Part shown: positions 35,351 through 42,494 of the stretch, piece after piece | How the letters are laid out: each line of letters opens with the position of its first letter | Position numbering within the stretch: position 1 is the stretch's first letter | Source of the DNA: a virus | Virus record (IMG/VR): IMGVR_UViG_3300044619_001853 | Span: 1 to 60,606 of that record | Strand: one strand, 5' to 3' | DNA length: 60,606 nucleotides | Notes under the pieces: model-generated | What the model saw: only the letters and a program-made list of their open reading frames with translations | Database searches by the model: none | What the model was told of the DNA's origin: nothing | Translations under genes and position numbers: made by a program

Positions 35351-35380
35351 GCCCCCCAAGAAATTGGGGGGTTATTTTTA
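35351..35380 (+). terminator. Rho-independent terminator between convergent genes
   Basis: CCCCCCAA and TTGGGGGG make an 8-bp stem with a GAAA loop, followed by TTATTTTTA. It lies between the ends of the ArdA-like gene and the convergent hydrolase gene. Confidence 0.85.
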
Positions 35381-35947
35381 TTCTCGGTATTGAGTTAAGA
35401 GGTAAAAAGGCTCGGCAGTTTTATTATCAAACTTTGAAGATACGGCGAGCGCAGTTTTAATTCCTGATCTTGCATTAGTTAAAGTTCTTTTCTTTCCTTC
35501 TGATAAAGCATTAAGAACACCTAAAGCATAAGCTGAACCTGAACCTACCGCATAAGCCCCGACAGTATCGTGACACCAAGAGAAGTCTTCGCCTATCTCA
35601 TAAACAGTTCCATTAACTAAAACAATTATTTGGCTTTCGTGTTCCCCGTCCTTTGAGTATGAGGATTCCTCAAAACACTTCTTAAGTTCAGGGATAAAGA
35701 CGGCAGTAATAAACTTATCTAGTTTTACCCCTAGAGTCGAAACAGTGCAGACAGGTGGCTTAAAGACATGAGCCAACAAGTTAATAGCCCGCACATCACC
35801 AGCTACTCCAATTATGTAATTTCCATTCTTAAAAACTTTCCCATTATCTTTCGGCAGAATGTAACTACGCCCGTCCTCTTCTGAAACCCTAGAGTCATAG
35901 CCAATAACTGACCAGCCTTCACCCTGAACCGCAGCTATTGTTGTCAC
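35378..35947 (-). CDS. Proteasome beta/HslV-like Ntn-hydrolase
   Basis: A 189-residue protein beginning MTTIAAVQGEGWSVIGYDSR. Removing Met1 would expose Thr as residue 1, as in proteasome beta and HslV. The aligned catalytic set is present: Thr2, Asp18 (GYDSR) and Lys37 (NGKVF). The downstream motif AVGSGSAYALGVLNAL matches the HslV/proteasome GSG segment. It is probably a threonine protease that assembles into a ring. No unfoldase of the ClpX/HslU type is next to it; a host ATPase or the phage MoxR-type protein could partner it. The stop lies at the shared terminator. Confidence 0.8.
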   Translation of the reverse strand: MTTIAAVQGEGWSVIGYDSRVSEEDGRSYILPKDNGKVFKNGNYIIGVAGDVRAINLLAHVFKPPVCTVSTLGVKLDKFITAVFIPELKKCFEESSYSKDGEHESQIIVLVNGTVYEIGEDFSWCHDTVGAYAVGSGSAYALGVLNALSEGKKRTLTNARSGIKTALAVSSKFDNKTAEPFYLLTQYRE

Positions 35948-35959
35948 TTCAATCCTTAC

Positions 35960-36205
35960 CTAGTAGTTAAAATTATCCCATAATTCATCACGCAAGGCGT
36001 ATTCATACCTATCGGCAACCATAGAGTTTTTACCCCCTATGTCCTCACTTTCAATAAGTTTATCTAGTGAAAGAACCGCAGTGTATTCTTCGTCTTCAAA
36101 CATGATTACTAACTTTGTATCTCCCTCGGCAGGATCATCAACTATAGCCACGACATACGGAGCGTTAGTTCCATTAGAGTGATAAACCTTTTGCACAATT
36201 TCCAT
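35960..36205 (-). CDS. Hypothetical acidic protein, 81 residues
   Basis: Beta-rich N-terminus (TNAPYVVAIVDDPAEGDTKL), acidic overall, ending YALRDELWDNFNY. It is transcribed just ahead of the hydrolase gene, so a partner role is possible. Family unknown. Confidence 0.55.
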   Translation of the reverse strand: MEIVQKVYHSNGTNAPYVVAIVDDPAEGDTKLVIMFEDEEYTAVLSLDKLIESEDIGGKNSMVADRYEYALRDELWDNFNY

Positions 36206-36211
36206 ACTCTA

Positions 36212-36240
36212 AAGAATAACCGCATCCAGCTTTCCTGATT
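36212..36240 (-). promoter_or_regulatory. Weak promoter with TCAGGAAAGCTGG element
   Basis: TATTCT is preceded by a divergent copy of the recurrent element (TCAGGAAAGC). The -35 part is poor. It lies just before the 81-residue gene. Confidence 0.45.
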
Positions 36241-36248
36241 TTTACCCC

Positions 36249-36282
36249 CCAAAAAGAAACCCCCCACTTTTCGGTGAGGGGC
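36249..36282 (-). terminator. Rho-independent terminator
   Basis: On the minus strand CCCCTCACC pairs with GTGGGGGG around a GAAAA loop, followed by TTTCTTTTT. It ends the zinc-protein gene just upstream. Confidence 0.85.
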
Positions 36283-36295
36283 TTAGAGAGTTTTA

Positions 36296-36532
36296 TTATG
36301 CTTCTCCCCATAGTTCTTCTAGGGTGTCGGGTTCATAGGGGTCGCCCATTTCTTCCTTCTCCTTTTCGAAAGTCCAAGCGTGTCCGCACTCGCACTTTAC
36401 TTCTGAGGATACATTTCCCCAGTCGTCTGTCATAAAGTCTTCTTCCCAAGCCTTACCGCACTCATAGCACTCTACTTCTAGAGTTACATCTTCGGCGTAT
36501 ATACCTGAGCCCTTCATACTTCCTTCGCTCAT
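36296..36532 (-). CDS. Zinc-ribbon protein, 78 residues
   Basis: Residues about 18-52 hold two cysteine pairs (CYECGKAWEED and VKCECGHAW), the pattern of a zinc ribbon. The ends are acidic. Likely a small nucleic-acid or protein-binding adaptor. It has its own promoter and terminator. Confidence 0.65.
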   Translation of the reverse strand: MSEGSMKGSGIYAEDVTLEVECYECGKAWEEDFMTDDWGNVSSEVKCECGHAWTFEKEKEEMGDPYEPDTLEELWGEA

Positions 36533-36561
36533 TTTCTTTCTCCCTTCTGAGCAAGTGTTTT

Positions 36562-36591
36562 AATTCTACACTACCTACCTGACATTTTCAA
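36562..36591 (-). promoter_or_regulatory. Promoter with TGTCAGGTAGGTAG element
   Basis: On the minus strand TTGAAA and TAGAAT are 18 bases apart with a variant element between. It precedes the zinc-ribbon gene. Confidence 0.6.
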
Positions 36592-36595
36592 TAGG

Positions 36596-36712
36596 GACAC
36601 TTCACCCCTGCTAGGGAGGCAAGGGTAAAGTGCGATAGGCATTGGAATACCTATCTCATCAGGGAGCGATAGGAAGGGAATCCGCGCTACTACCTGGACT
36701 CCTATTCTAGCA
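36596..36712 (-). ncRNA. Possible structured RNA with three hairpins
   Basis: A 117-base gene-free stretch. It holds three inverted repeats in a row: ATAGGA...TCCTAT around 36670-36706, GATAGG...CCTATC at about 36636-36657, and a 10-bp stem CACTTTACCC/GGGTGAAGTG at about 36598-36632. It is more GC-rich than its surroundings. It lies between the end of one small-gene block and the promoter of the next. It may be a small RNA or a DNA-level structure; no tRNA or known RNA family was recognised. Confidence 0.4.
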
Positions 36713-36746
36713 CCTACGATTTACCGCAAAAAACTTTTTACCCCTC

Positions 36747-37058
36747 TTAACCATTAAAACAATCAGGACACTCTAACTCTCTAACCGCACCAGCTACTTC
36801 ACTATTAACTTTCCCTCTTCCGTAACAAGTCTCGCAATTAGGGTCACCTTCATCTAAGACTCCTATGTGATTACAAACCGCTTCTACATCCCACCCGTAG
36901 TGATGCTTCATTAACGCCTTTGCACTTCTAAGACAAGCGTCTTCATACACTTCGCCCTTTTCTACATCTTCTTCTCTTACCGCAACACTTACGATCATAG
37001 AGAAATAATCTCCTATAAAGATTACATTCTTCGGTGTAATTAAATTATCCATAGACAT
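36747..37058 (-). CDS. Small protein with DnaJ-like zinc knuckle
   Basis: A 103-residue protein with a C-terminal CETCYGRGKV and CPDCFNG pair, like the DnaJ central repeats (CxxCxGxG). The N-terminal half has DNLITPKNVIFIGDYFSMIV. The stop is provided in AAC GGT TAA. No further family call. Confidence 0.6.
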   Translation of the reverse strand: MSMDNLITPKNVIFIGDYFSMIVSVAVREEDVEKGEVYEDACLRSAKALMKHHYGWDVEAVCNHIGVLDEGDPNCETCYGRGKVNSEVAGAVRELECPDCFNG

Positions 37059-37087
37059 ACCTTACCGCTTTTTACCCCCAACAAACA

Positions 37088-37117
37088 AGAAACCCCCGCC
37101 ATTTCTGACGGGGGCTT
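37088..37117 (-). terminator. Rho-independent terminator
   Basis: GCCCCCGTC and GGCGGGGGT pair across an AGAAAT loop on the minus strand, followed by TTTCTTG. It ends the 74-residue gene. Confidence 0.85.
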
Positions 37118-37128
37118 CCTTTAATTTA

Positions 37129-37353
37129 TTACGCTACCGATACCCATTTAACGGCAGTGCTTAATACATTGTCGTAATCGCCTGACATACTTTCATCAAG
37201 ATAAGCATTTATTTCTTCCTGAGAAACTCCTGCCTTTCTAAGTGCGTTAGCGACTCGTCCCATAATTGCAACGGCATTTCCGTCTTCGCCGACAAGTGCT
37301 ACTTCAATCTCCGCATACTTTGGTGCATCAATCCCTATAAATTCTCTAGCCAT
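37129..37353 (-). CDS. Conserved actinophage small protein, 74 residues
   Basis: The pattern GEDGNAVAIMGRVANALRKA, GVSQEEINAYLDE and SGDYDNVLSTAVKWV matches a small helical protein often found in actinophage genomes. Its function is unknown. The start lies behind GAAAGGAGGGAAAA. Confidence 0.65.
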   Translation of the reverse strand: MAREFIGIDAPKYAEIEVALVGEDGNAVAIMGRVANALRKAGVSQEEINAYLDESMSGDYDNVLSTAVKWVSVA

Positions 37354-37383
37354 TTTTCCCTCCTTTCGTCCCTAGTGTCTTTA

Positions 37384-37551
37384 TTATACTCCCGATAACT
37401 CTAATTTCAATTCATTTACAATCTTTTCTGCTTCGTGTGCCGTTAAGTATCTAGCCATAGCCCTGATAACTACAATCGGATTAGCTCCTGCTTCCAATAC
37501 TTCGCCGATCACTTTTCTATTAAACTCATACTTATCCAATTCTTTTTCCAT
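37384..37551 (-). CDS. Hypothetical protein, 55 residues
   Basis: The frame from ATG 37551 encodes a helical protein (MEKELDKYEFNRKVIGEVLE...). It starts two bases after the stop of the previous gene, and GGGGTAAAAATG forms both stop and ribosome-binding site. Unknown function. Confidence 0.6.
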   Translation of the reverse strand: MEKELDKYEFNRKVIGEVLEAGANPIVVIRAMARYLTAHEAEKIVNELKLELSGV

Positions 37552-37553
37552 TT

Positions 37554-37946
37554 TTACCCCTCCTCTTCTTCATCTTTAATAAGGGTGAATGAGAAACCTG
37601 CGCCAGTAGGCTCGTCGTGGCTTGACCGTGTTGCAGTAAGGACTGTGCCTTCGTGCTTAAACCGTAAATTAAAGTCGCCATTTATAGTTAGCGTGTTTAA
37701 TACTTTGTCGAAAGAAACTATGGCTTCTCCACTTCTGTGTTGCCAACCCATATTTCTGCCAGTAATTCTTACGGTGTTCCAATCAACGCCTACTGCCTTG
37801 CGCCAGTTATTCATCATCTCTTTGAACAACCATTTAGAATCTTCCCAGCAATCGAAACAATAATCGCTAGGCGTATCGTCTTCGTTAGTGCAAGTGCAAT
37901 CGCTAGTCATTTCTAGCGTAATCTTTTCTTCGGTGTTTATGCTCAT
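37554..37946 (-). CDS. Hypothetical Cys-containing protein, 130 residues
   Basis: An N-terminal CTCTNEDD...CFDC segment may bind metal. A beta-rich C-terminal half follows (LRFKHEGTVLTATRSSHDEP, GAGFSFTLI), resembling a small barrel. It ends with EEEEG-stop, where GAGGGGTAA also forms the ribosome-binding site of the next gene. Function unknown. Confidence 0.6.
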   Translation of the reverse strand: MSINTEEKITLEMTSDCTCTNEDDTPSDYCFDCWEDSKWLFKEMMNNWRKAVGVDWNTVRITGRNMGWQHRSGEAIVSFDKVLNTLTINGDFNLRFKHEGTVLTATRSSHDEPTGAGFSFTLIKDEEEEG

Positions 37947-38045
37947 AGTTTTACCTTTCCCTAGTTTTTATGAACAAGATAATTTTATCATACCTTTATG
38001 CAAATAGGGCTCTTTAACTCCGTATTCTTTTTTCCCAGCGTCCAG

Positions 38046-38264
38046 CTAAGAAACAATTACATCATCTAGCCAATAGCCCGCATACTTTTCTCCGTCTTTC
38101 ATTTCATCATTGAAACTTTCCGCAAACAAGTCTCCCTCTTCGCTATCTATCCAGTTTTTACCCTCGGCAAGAGTATCGAAAGAGATATGAGCCCAAACAA
38201 TTTCTACATCATCATCTTCATTTCTAAGTATTGCTATCGCTTTATACGGCTTATCTATGATCAT
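38046..38264 (-). CDS. Hypothetical acidic protein, 72 residues
   Basis: Beta-alpha pattern (KAIAILRNEDDDVEIVWAHI), acidic, ending YAGYWLDDVIVS. The start follows the GGGGTAAAAA coupling element. Family unknown. Confidence 0.55.
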   Translation of the reverse strand: MIIDKPYKAIAILRNEDDDVEIVWAHISFDTLAEGKNWIDSEEGDLFAESFNDEMKDGEKYAGYWLDDVIVS

Positions 38265-38266
38265 TT

Positions 38267-38572
38267 TTACCCCCCGTAGTCCTCATCTGTTCCATACCCT
38301 GCGCTTGCAAGAGTATCTGCGTCCGCTTCTACATCACTCATCTGTGGGATACCTTCGTCCGTTACCCAATAACCTGTTCCATCTGCGTTCAGAGTATTTT
38401 CCTCAATAGTCCAATCCGCTTCGTCCCAGCGAACTTCGTCCGTCATAATCTTGCCGATTTCATCTATGAACCTCTGCATAACCGCTTCGGCTTCTTCCAT
38501 ACTGCTCGCCTTGATTTCTACTATTGAGATAGTTAGGTCTCGCCCCGTTGAGTAATACTTTTCTGCGCTCAT
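38267..38572 (-). CDS. Hypothetical acidic protein, 101 residues
   Basis: The start ATG at 38572 (MSAEKYYSTGRDL) overlaps the upstream stop and follows GAGGTAGCG, so it is preferred to the longer frame. It is an alpha-beta protein with SSMEEAEAVMQRFIDEIGKI. It ends in Gly-Gly-stop within GGGGGTAAAA. Function unknown. Confidence 0.55.
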   Translation of the reverse strand: MSAEKYYSTGRDLTISIVEIKASSMEEAEAVMQRFIDEIGKIMTDEVRWDEADWTIEENTLNADGTGYWVTDEGIPQMSDVEADADTLASAGYGTDEDYGG

Positions 38573-38682
38573 CACGCTACCTCGCAATCGTGTCCGTATG
38601 CCCACTCGCTTGCTTCTATTTCATCTAATAAATCAAACACACGCTTACACTCAACGCATCTTGCCTTAGTGCTAATTTTCAT
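38572..38682 (-). CDS. Small Cys-pair protein, 36 residues
   Basis: A short frame with CVECKRVFDLL and one later Cys (HDCEVA), likely metal-binding. ATGA overlap joins it to the next gene. The start follows a TAACGGCTAGGGAAAGAG leader. Confidence 0.5.
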   Translation of the reverse strand: MKISTKARCVECKRVFDLLDEIEASEWAYGHDCEVA

Positions 38683-38726
38683 TTTTATCTCTTTCCCTAG
38701 CCGTTAGCCCCTTGCTAACAATTCTT

Positions 38727-38754
38727 ATTATACACGACCTTCCTGCAATTTCAT
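38727..38754 (-). promoter_or_regulatory. Promoter with TTGCAGGAAGGTCG element
   Basis: ATGAAA and TATAAT are about 16 bases apart on the minus strand. The recurrent element lies in between. It precedes the 36-residue gene. Confidence 0.65.
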
Positions 38755-38810
38755 ACGATCCCCTGCCGTTTCTTTTTTACCCCTCGCCTTTTTACCTTGC
38801 CGTAGAAAGC

Positions 38811-38840
38811 AAAAACCCCCTGCTTTCGCAAGGGGCTTCT
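38811..38840 (-). terminator. Rho-independent terminator
   Basis: GCCCCTTGC and GCAGGGGG pair over a GAAA loop, followed by TTTTTGC on the minus strand, after the 144-residue gene. Confidence 0.85.
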
Positions 38841-38856
38841 GCCGACTAGGGATTGT

Positions 38857-39291
38857 CTATTTGGTAAGAACAACTGTGAAAGTGCTTTCCACCTTAGTCT
38901 TAGCAAAGACTTCAGGGAAATCCAATTCCAACTTTTTCTTATCTACATCTGTGCGATTACGCTCGGAGATTGTAATTCTCGTTGCGCCGTTTAGTGTTCC
39001 CTTTTTAGCAACGCCGACCCATTTCTCGGTGCTACCAACTAACACTTTTTCCCAACCCATTAGCAAATAAATTGCTTCTGTGGCTTCTTGCTTTTGCTTT
39101 TCCAAATCAGTAATCGCTTCACGCAATCTAACTAATTCGGCAACTGTGGCTTCTGCCTTTTTCTTGTTCTTATCAAGCGAAATAACTTCACTTGTTGCTA
39201 CAACTGTTGTTTCATCAACAACTGTCTTGATTGTTTTTCCAGCAACCTTTTTAGTGGTGCTAGTGGTGGTGCTTTTGATAGTGCTACCCAT
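38857..39291 (-). CDS. Thr/Lys-rich coiled-coil protein, 144 residues
   Basis: The N-terminus is Thr/Val/Lys-rich. A coiled coil follows (VAELVRLREAITDLEKQKQE). The C-terminus has DKKKLELDFPEVFAKTKVES, a motif that recurs at the ends of small phage proteins near recombination genes. No domain is certain. It has its own strong promoter and terminator, implying high expression. Confidence 0.55.
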   Translation of the reverse strand: MGSTIKSTTTSTTKKVAGKTIKTVVDETTVVATSEVISLDKNKKKAEATVAELVRLREAITDLEKQKQEATEAIYLLMGWEKVLVGSTEKWVGVAKKGTLNGATRITISERNRTDVDKKKLELDFPEVFAKTKVESTFTVVLTK

Positions 39292-39346
39292 TTGGATACT
39301 TCCTATTCATTTCGTCATTTCCTAGGCGTTGTTGCCTAGTAAAAGA

Positions 39347-39376
39347 ATAATAACCTACTTTCCTGCCTTTCGTCAA
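39347..39376 (-). promoter_or_regulatory. Promoter with GCAGGAAAGTAGG element
   Basis: On the minus strand TTGACG and TATTAT are 18 bases apart with GCAGGAAAGTAGG in the spacer. It precedes the coiled-coil gene; its leader contains AAATGACGAAAT. Confidence 0.8.
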
Positions 39377-39400
39377 ATCCAAACCTATCGTGTCGGGAAA

Positions 39401-39604
39401 TTAGTATCCCTCGGCATAGACTTCCTGTTCCTCGTCATAGAGTCCTGTGTAAATAACTACCTGCCCCTCATTGTCGTATTCGTGTCCAACCCTTTTGGCT
39501 AGGTTATCCACAAGGTATTCGGTAGTAATTGTCCAGCGTGAAATACCAAATCCAATCCCAGCACCGATAATCATCATCAGTAAAGTGAAACCATTGAAAA
39601 ACAT
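39401..39604 (-). CDS. Single-pass membrane protein, 67 residues
   Basis: An N-terminal hydrophobic helix (GFTLLMMIIGAGIGFGI) is followed by an acidic soluble tail (YDEEQEVYAEGY). The start lies in the GGGGTAAAAATG coupling site. Function unknown. Confidence 0.55.
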   Translation of the reverse strand: MFFNGFTLLMMIIGAGIGFGISRWTITTEYLVDNLAKRVGHEYDNEGQVVIYTGLYDEEQEVYAEGY

Positions 39605-39606
39605 TT

Positions 39607-39864
39607 TTACCCCTTATCCGTATTAGCGACAACTTTTTGTGCGATCTCTACAAAGTCCTCAGCAGCAGAGCTTTGGAAATACCACTCTCCGTTTTCGTAA
39701 TTCTCTATTACCTCAGACCATTGTTCGTCCGTTAGTGTTAGGTCAGGCTTTTCTCCCCAACCCGAGCCGTATGACTCAATAATCTTTTTATCCCAATAAG
39801 CGACAATCAACTCGTCCTCGCCGTCATAACTTTTCAATTGTTCTAATAAATCTTTTACTTTCAT
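39607..39864 (-). CDS. Hypothetical acidic protein, 85 residues
   Basis: The ATG at 39864 (MKVKDLLEQLKSYDGEDELI) follows AAGGGTAAAA and matches a common phage protein start. The longer frame has no ribosome-binding site. It is acidic, with an EDFVEIAQKVV helix at the end. Ends in DKG-stop inside GGGGTAA. Confidence 0.6.
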   Translation of the reverse strand: MKVKDLLEQLKSYDGEDELIVAYWDKKIIESYGSGWGEKPDLTLTDEQWSEVIENYENGEWYFQSSAAEDFVEIAQKVVANTDKG

Positions 39865-39926
39865 TTTTACCCTTCCCCTTTGGTAAGGCACGCCGTTAGA
39901 CGTGCCCTATAAGTTGTGTGACGCCG

Positions 39927-40163
39927 TTAGTAAGAGGCTCCTAGTTTGTCAGGATTATTTACTGCATAGTCCATGCCGTCATTGTATCCAGCATAATAAA
40001 GACTCTCTAGCCGTTCGGCTAAAGCCTTTGTTGCCTTGTCTATGTTAGACATACTCGCCTCAAAATACATTATTTCTTCGGCTTGTTCTTTTACATCTTT
40101 ACGAACTTCTTTTTTTGTTCTCAATTTTTCTACATCACCCCCCCGTAAGTTTCTTTCCAACAA
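39927..40163 (-). CDS. Hypothetical helical protein (start uncertain)
   Basis: A Lys/Glu-rich helical protein with KALAERLESLYYAGYNDGMD. The frame from 40163 reads back over the previous gene. A TTG at 40124 (giving RTKKEVRKDVKEQ...) is an alternative start close to the upstream stop. Family unknown. Confidence 0.5.
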   Translation of the reverse strand: MLERNLRGGDVEKLRTKKEVRKDVKEQAEEIMYFEASMSNIDKATKALAERLESLYYAGYNDGMDYAVNNPDKLGASY

Positions 40164-40363
40164 TTAGGGTGCGTGCCTGTAAGCATTTGCTCACGCAACG
40201 CTTTATCTAAATCAGGGTAAGCCTCTTGAATAAGTCCACCAAGTTGCCTAACCAAAAAACCTTCCATAGGAACTTCTACTTGCCCGTAATCTCCACACAC
40301 AAAACATTTTGGAGTTTCCACAATGTAAGTCGTGTTCTTTACCATTTCACCGAAAGCCGTCAT
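40130..40363 (-). CDS. Conserved actinophage zinc-binding protein, 77 residues
   Basis: The N-terminal CFVCGDYGQVEV and the C-terminal REQMLTGTHPNCW follow a pattern common in small actinophage proteins (CxxC, then THPxCW). It probably binds zinc. The start follows AAGGGAAAAAA. Function unknown. Confidence 0.65.
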   Translation of the reverse strand: MTAFGEMVKNTTYIVETPKCFVCGDYGQVEVPMEGFLVRQLGGLIQEAYPDLDKALREQMLTGTHPNCWKETYGGVM

Positions 40364-40405
40364 TTTTTTCCCTTTCTGTTCGGTAAGTTTATTGTATCAG
40401 ATTTA

Positions 40406-40702
40406 CTATTCAATTCCAAGTTCTTGGCGAATAGTGTCTACCGCTTCCATCCACGCTGCTGCTCGGACTTCATTGAGGACATCATCGTTCACGAAAAGTC
40501 TGAGAAACTTCAACCATTGTTCGTTTGTAATCTCAACTCCAAGATCAGACTCTACATCTGACTTACACCAGACGCCCCAATGAACGAGTTCATTTTCGTC
40601 AAACTCTTGCGAAATAAACTCCGCAACTTGACCAGCCGTAAGGAACTCTGCATCTTCTTCTAATTCATCATCATCTATCTCTATGTCATTTTGATTTGTC
40701 AT
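40406..40702 (-). CDS. Hypothetical acidic protein, 98 residues
   Basis: A strongly acidic N-terminus (EIDDDELEEDAEF) followed by helical segments (NEQWLKFLRLFVNDDVLNEV). Its start overlaps the stop of the HTH gene (ATGA). It could be a partner of that regulator. Family unknown. Confidence 0.55.
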   Translation of the reverse strand: MTNQNDIEIDDDELEEDAEFLTAGQVAEFISQEFDENELVHWGVWCKSDVESDLGVEITNEQWLKFLRLFVNDDVLNEVRAAAWMEAVDTIRQELGIE

Positions 40703-41211
40703 TTTATATCACCCCCTAAAAAACCTTGATTCTTTTTATGGCGAAAGTTCTTTATATTGAAAGTAGTGTGACCCGTAGCCTCTGCTATTTCACGGGCAGT
40801 TATTTTATTGTCGATAGCAAGGATTATTAGTTCTTGCTTTCTTTTTTTCAGGTCGGAATATTGTTTAGAAATAATTTCCAACTCGGTGAGAATTTTTACC
40901 GCAGTAGTGTCTACTGTTACTGACTTTGGTCTGCCCACTCTAAACTTCTGTGTAGATTTCACCTCACCTTTTTGAGTGAAACCAATAGAGTAACTCTGCT
41001 TTACTCTTTTATAGCGATTAGTTATTGCTTGACTGCTTTGATAACCTAGAGCAAGAGCAAGTTCTACTGCCGAAACTCCTCGCTCAATCTCATCTACAAT
41101 CAGTCTGTCAAACTCTAAAACTTCAACCGCAGCTCTATTACCGCCCCACGCTTTCTTTTGGTCTGGTTTTAGTTCTAGCAATCTTTCGATTACCTTCTCG
41201 TCTGCTTTCAT
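40699..41211 (-). CDS. HTH DNA-binding protein, 170 residues
   Basis: Two HTH-like segments are visible: VSAVELALALGYQSSQAITN and a C-terminal ITAREIAEATGHTTFNIKNF. The middle is a helical linker (LTELEIISKQYSDLKKRKQE). A regulator is likely. Transcription probably begins at TATAAT near 41245-41250. The leader has the ATGACGAAAGG motif. Confidence 0.65.
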   Translation of the reverse strand: MKADEKVIERLLELKPDQKKAWGGNRAAVEVLEFDRLIVDEIERGVSAVELALALGYQSSQAITNRYKRVKQSYSIGFTQKGEVKSTQKFRVGRPKSVTVDTTAVKILTELEIISKQYSDLKKRKQELIILAIDNKITAREIAEATGHTTFNIKNFRHKKNQGFLGGDIK

Positions 41212-41256
41212 CAGCGAGATACCCCTTTCGTCATTTGGATAGTTATTATAGCATTT

Positions 41257-41751
41257 TTAGTGGTGGAAATCTGCAATAACCGCAAATTGTTTTTTCGGGT
41301 CTTTTTCTATTCTTTCCATAAGATAAAAAAGCCCCCCTGTTCCTGCCTCTAAATCCCAGATAGCACTATCGCTATTCCAGTAATCAGCAATCAAAGTTCC
41401 AATCCTTCTTATGTAAAAACCAACCATACCTAAATCAAAGTTATTTATTCTTGGGTCATAACTATCTATAACTTCACCTAAAGTTTTACCCTCTTTATCG
41501 AAAGCAGCTAAACTTTCTTTCATGTGAGTATGGCGATACTCGGAAAAAGTATTTATCCATTTCATAAATACTTCAGGGTCATTAGCGTAATTCAGAGCAT
41601 TAGTAGGTTCATCATCTCCGAACATACCTGTCCAGCGACCACCAACTTCAGACCAATCAGACCAATCTGCTTCTTCTAGTCTGCTTTCAACTATCCCTAT
41701 TGCTTCTTGGTGAGTATCTGCCTCAACCAAAAGTAATTGAACACAATGCAT
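41257..41751 (-). CDS. Hypothetical protein, 164 residues
   Basis: An N-terminal beta segment (VQLLLVEADTHQEAIGI) precedes DWSDWSEVGGRWTGMF, a tryptophan-rich motif seen in several small phage proteins of unknown function. A helical middle and a YWNSDSAIWDLEAGTGG region follow. Family not named. Confidence 0.55.
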   Translation of the reverse strand: MHCVQLLLVEADTHQEAIGIVESRLEEADWSDWSEVGGRWTGMFGDDEPTNALNYANDPEVFMKWINTFSEYRHTHMKESLAAFDKEGKTLGEVIDSYDPRINNFDLGMVGFYIRRIGTLIADYWNSDSAIWDLEAGTGGLFYLMERIEKDPKKQFAVIADFHH

Positions 41752-41796
41752 TTTTTACCCCTCGTCATTTTGTCTTAGGTCTATTCTACCAAAAAT

Positions 41797-42264
41797 CTAC
41801 TCCAAATCAAGAACCACGACTTGTCTGCCCTCAACTTGTGGCATTTGATTATTTTCAATCATGCAGACATTTACAAATTGTTCAATCAGGTATTGGCAAG
41901 CATGGTCAAAGGCTTCATCTGCTTGGTGATTGACCATGTCCAAATGCTCTCCGTCAGAACTGTAAACATCAAACCACGAATTGTTTTGCCAATCCAATCG
42001 GGGATAATTCCCAGAACTTGCTTCTGCTAAAGCTTTATCCGTAAGTAGATCATCAGGGAACTCGCTACTGTTTGTGTAAGTGCTACCCGTTTCCCTGTCC
42101 TCAATCTTGGTATCTCCGTCTACATAAATCGTGACTTCAAAATCTCCTAGTCCTACTTTGCAGACCGCTCCCTTTTCCCACCACACGCTTTCTTGGTGGT
42201 CGCCGTCAGGTGTGTTTCCATCAAGCCAAAAGAACTCAATCTCGTATTCCCCTGCCGTTGGCAT
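41797..42264 (-). CDS. Hypothetical protein, 155 residues
   Basis: A beta-rich acidic protein with EYEIEFFWLDGNTPDGDHQE and GLGDFEVTIYVDGDTKIED. A C-terminal helix contains FDHACQYLIEQFVNV. No domain recognised. The start is coupled to the previous gene through GAGGGGTAAAAATG. Confidence 0.55.
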   Translation of the reverse strand: MPTAGEYEIEFFWLDGNTPDGDHQESVWWEKGAVCKVGLGDFEVTIYVDGDTKIEDRETGSTYTNSSEFPDDLLTDKALAEASSGNYPRLDWQNNSWFDVYSSDGEHLDMVNHQADEAFDHACQYLIEQFVNVCMIENNQMPQVEGRQVVVLDLE

Positions 42265-42266
42265 TT

Positions 42267-42494
42267 TTACCCCTCGTTCAGTTTTTTCAAGAGCGAGCCT
42301 ACTTGTTCCGTTGCTTCGTATTCCAAATCCATTTCGATAGGGTCGTCATAATTTAATGTTCTCCACCTGCCCTCATCATGATCTACTCCGTCCCATACCG
42401 GGCCGTTCTTAAACCATGAACCTAAAGCTTCGTCTGCCGATGCCCATTTTTTTGTTTCCGTATTAAAACAAATTAAGTAATGGATTTCTGCCAT
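42267..42494 (-). CDS. Hypothetical protein, 75 residues
   Basis: A small acidic alpha-beta protein (MAEIHYLICFNTETKKWASA). Start overlaps the upstream stop (TAATG). Its terminal Glu-Gly-stop forms the next ribosome-binding site. Function unknown. Confidence 0.55.
   Translation of the reverse strand: MAEIHYLICFNTETKKWASADEALGSWFKNGPVWDGVDHDEGRWRTLNYDDPIEMDLEYEATEQVGSLLKKLNEG

Noticed and set aside
36596-36712. tRNA gene in the three-hairpin region
   Set aside because: No T-arm GGTTCGANTCC-like sequence, anticodon arm or acceptor pairing could be formed.
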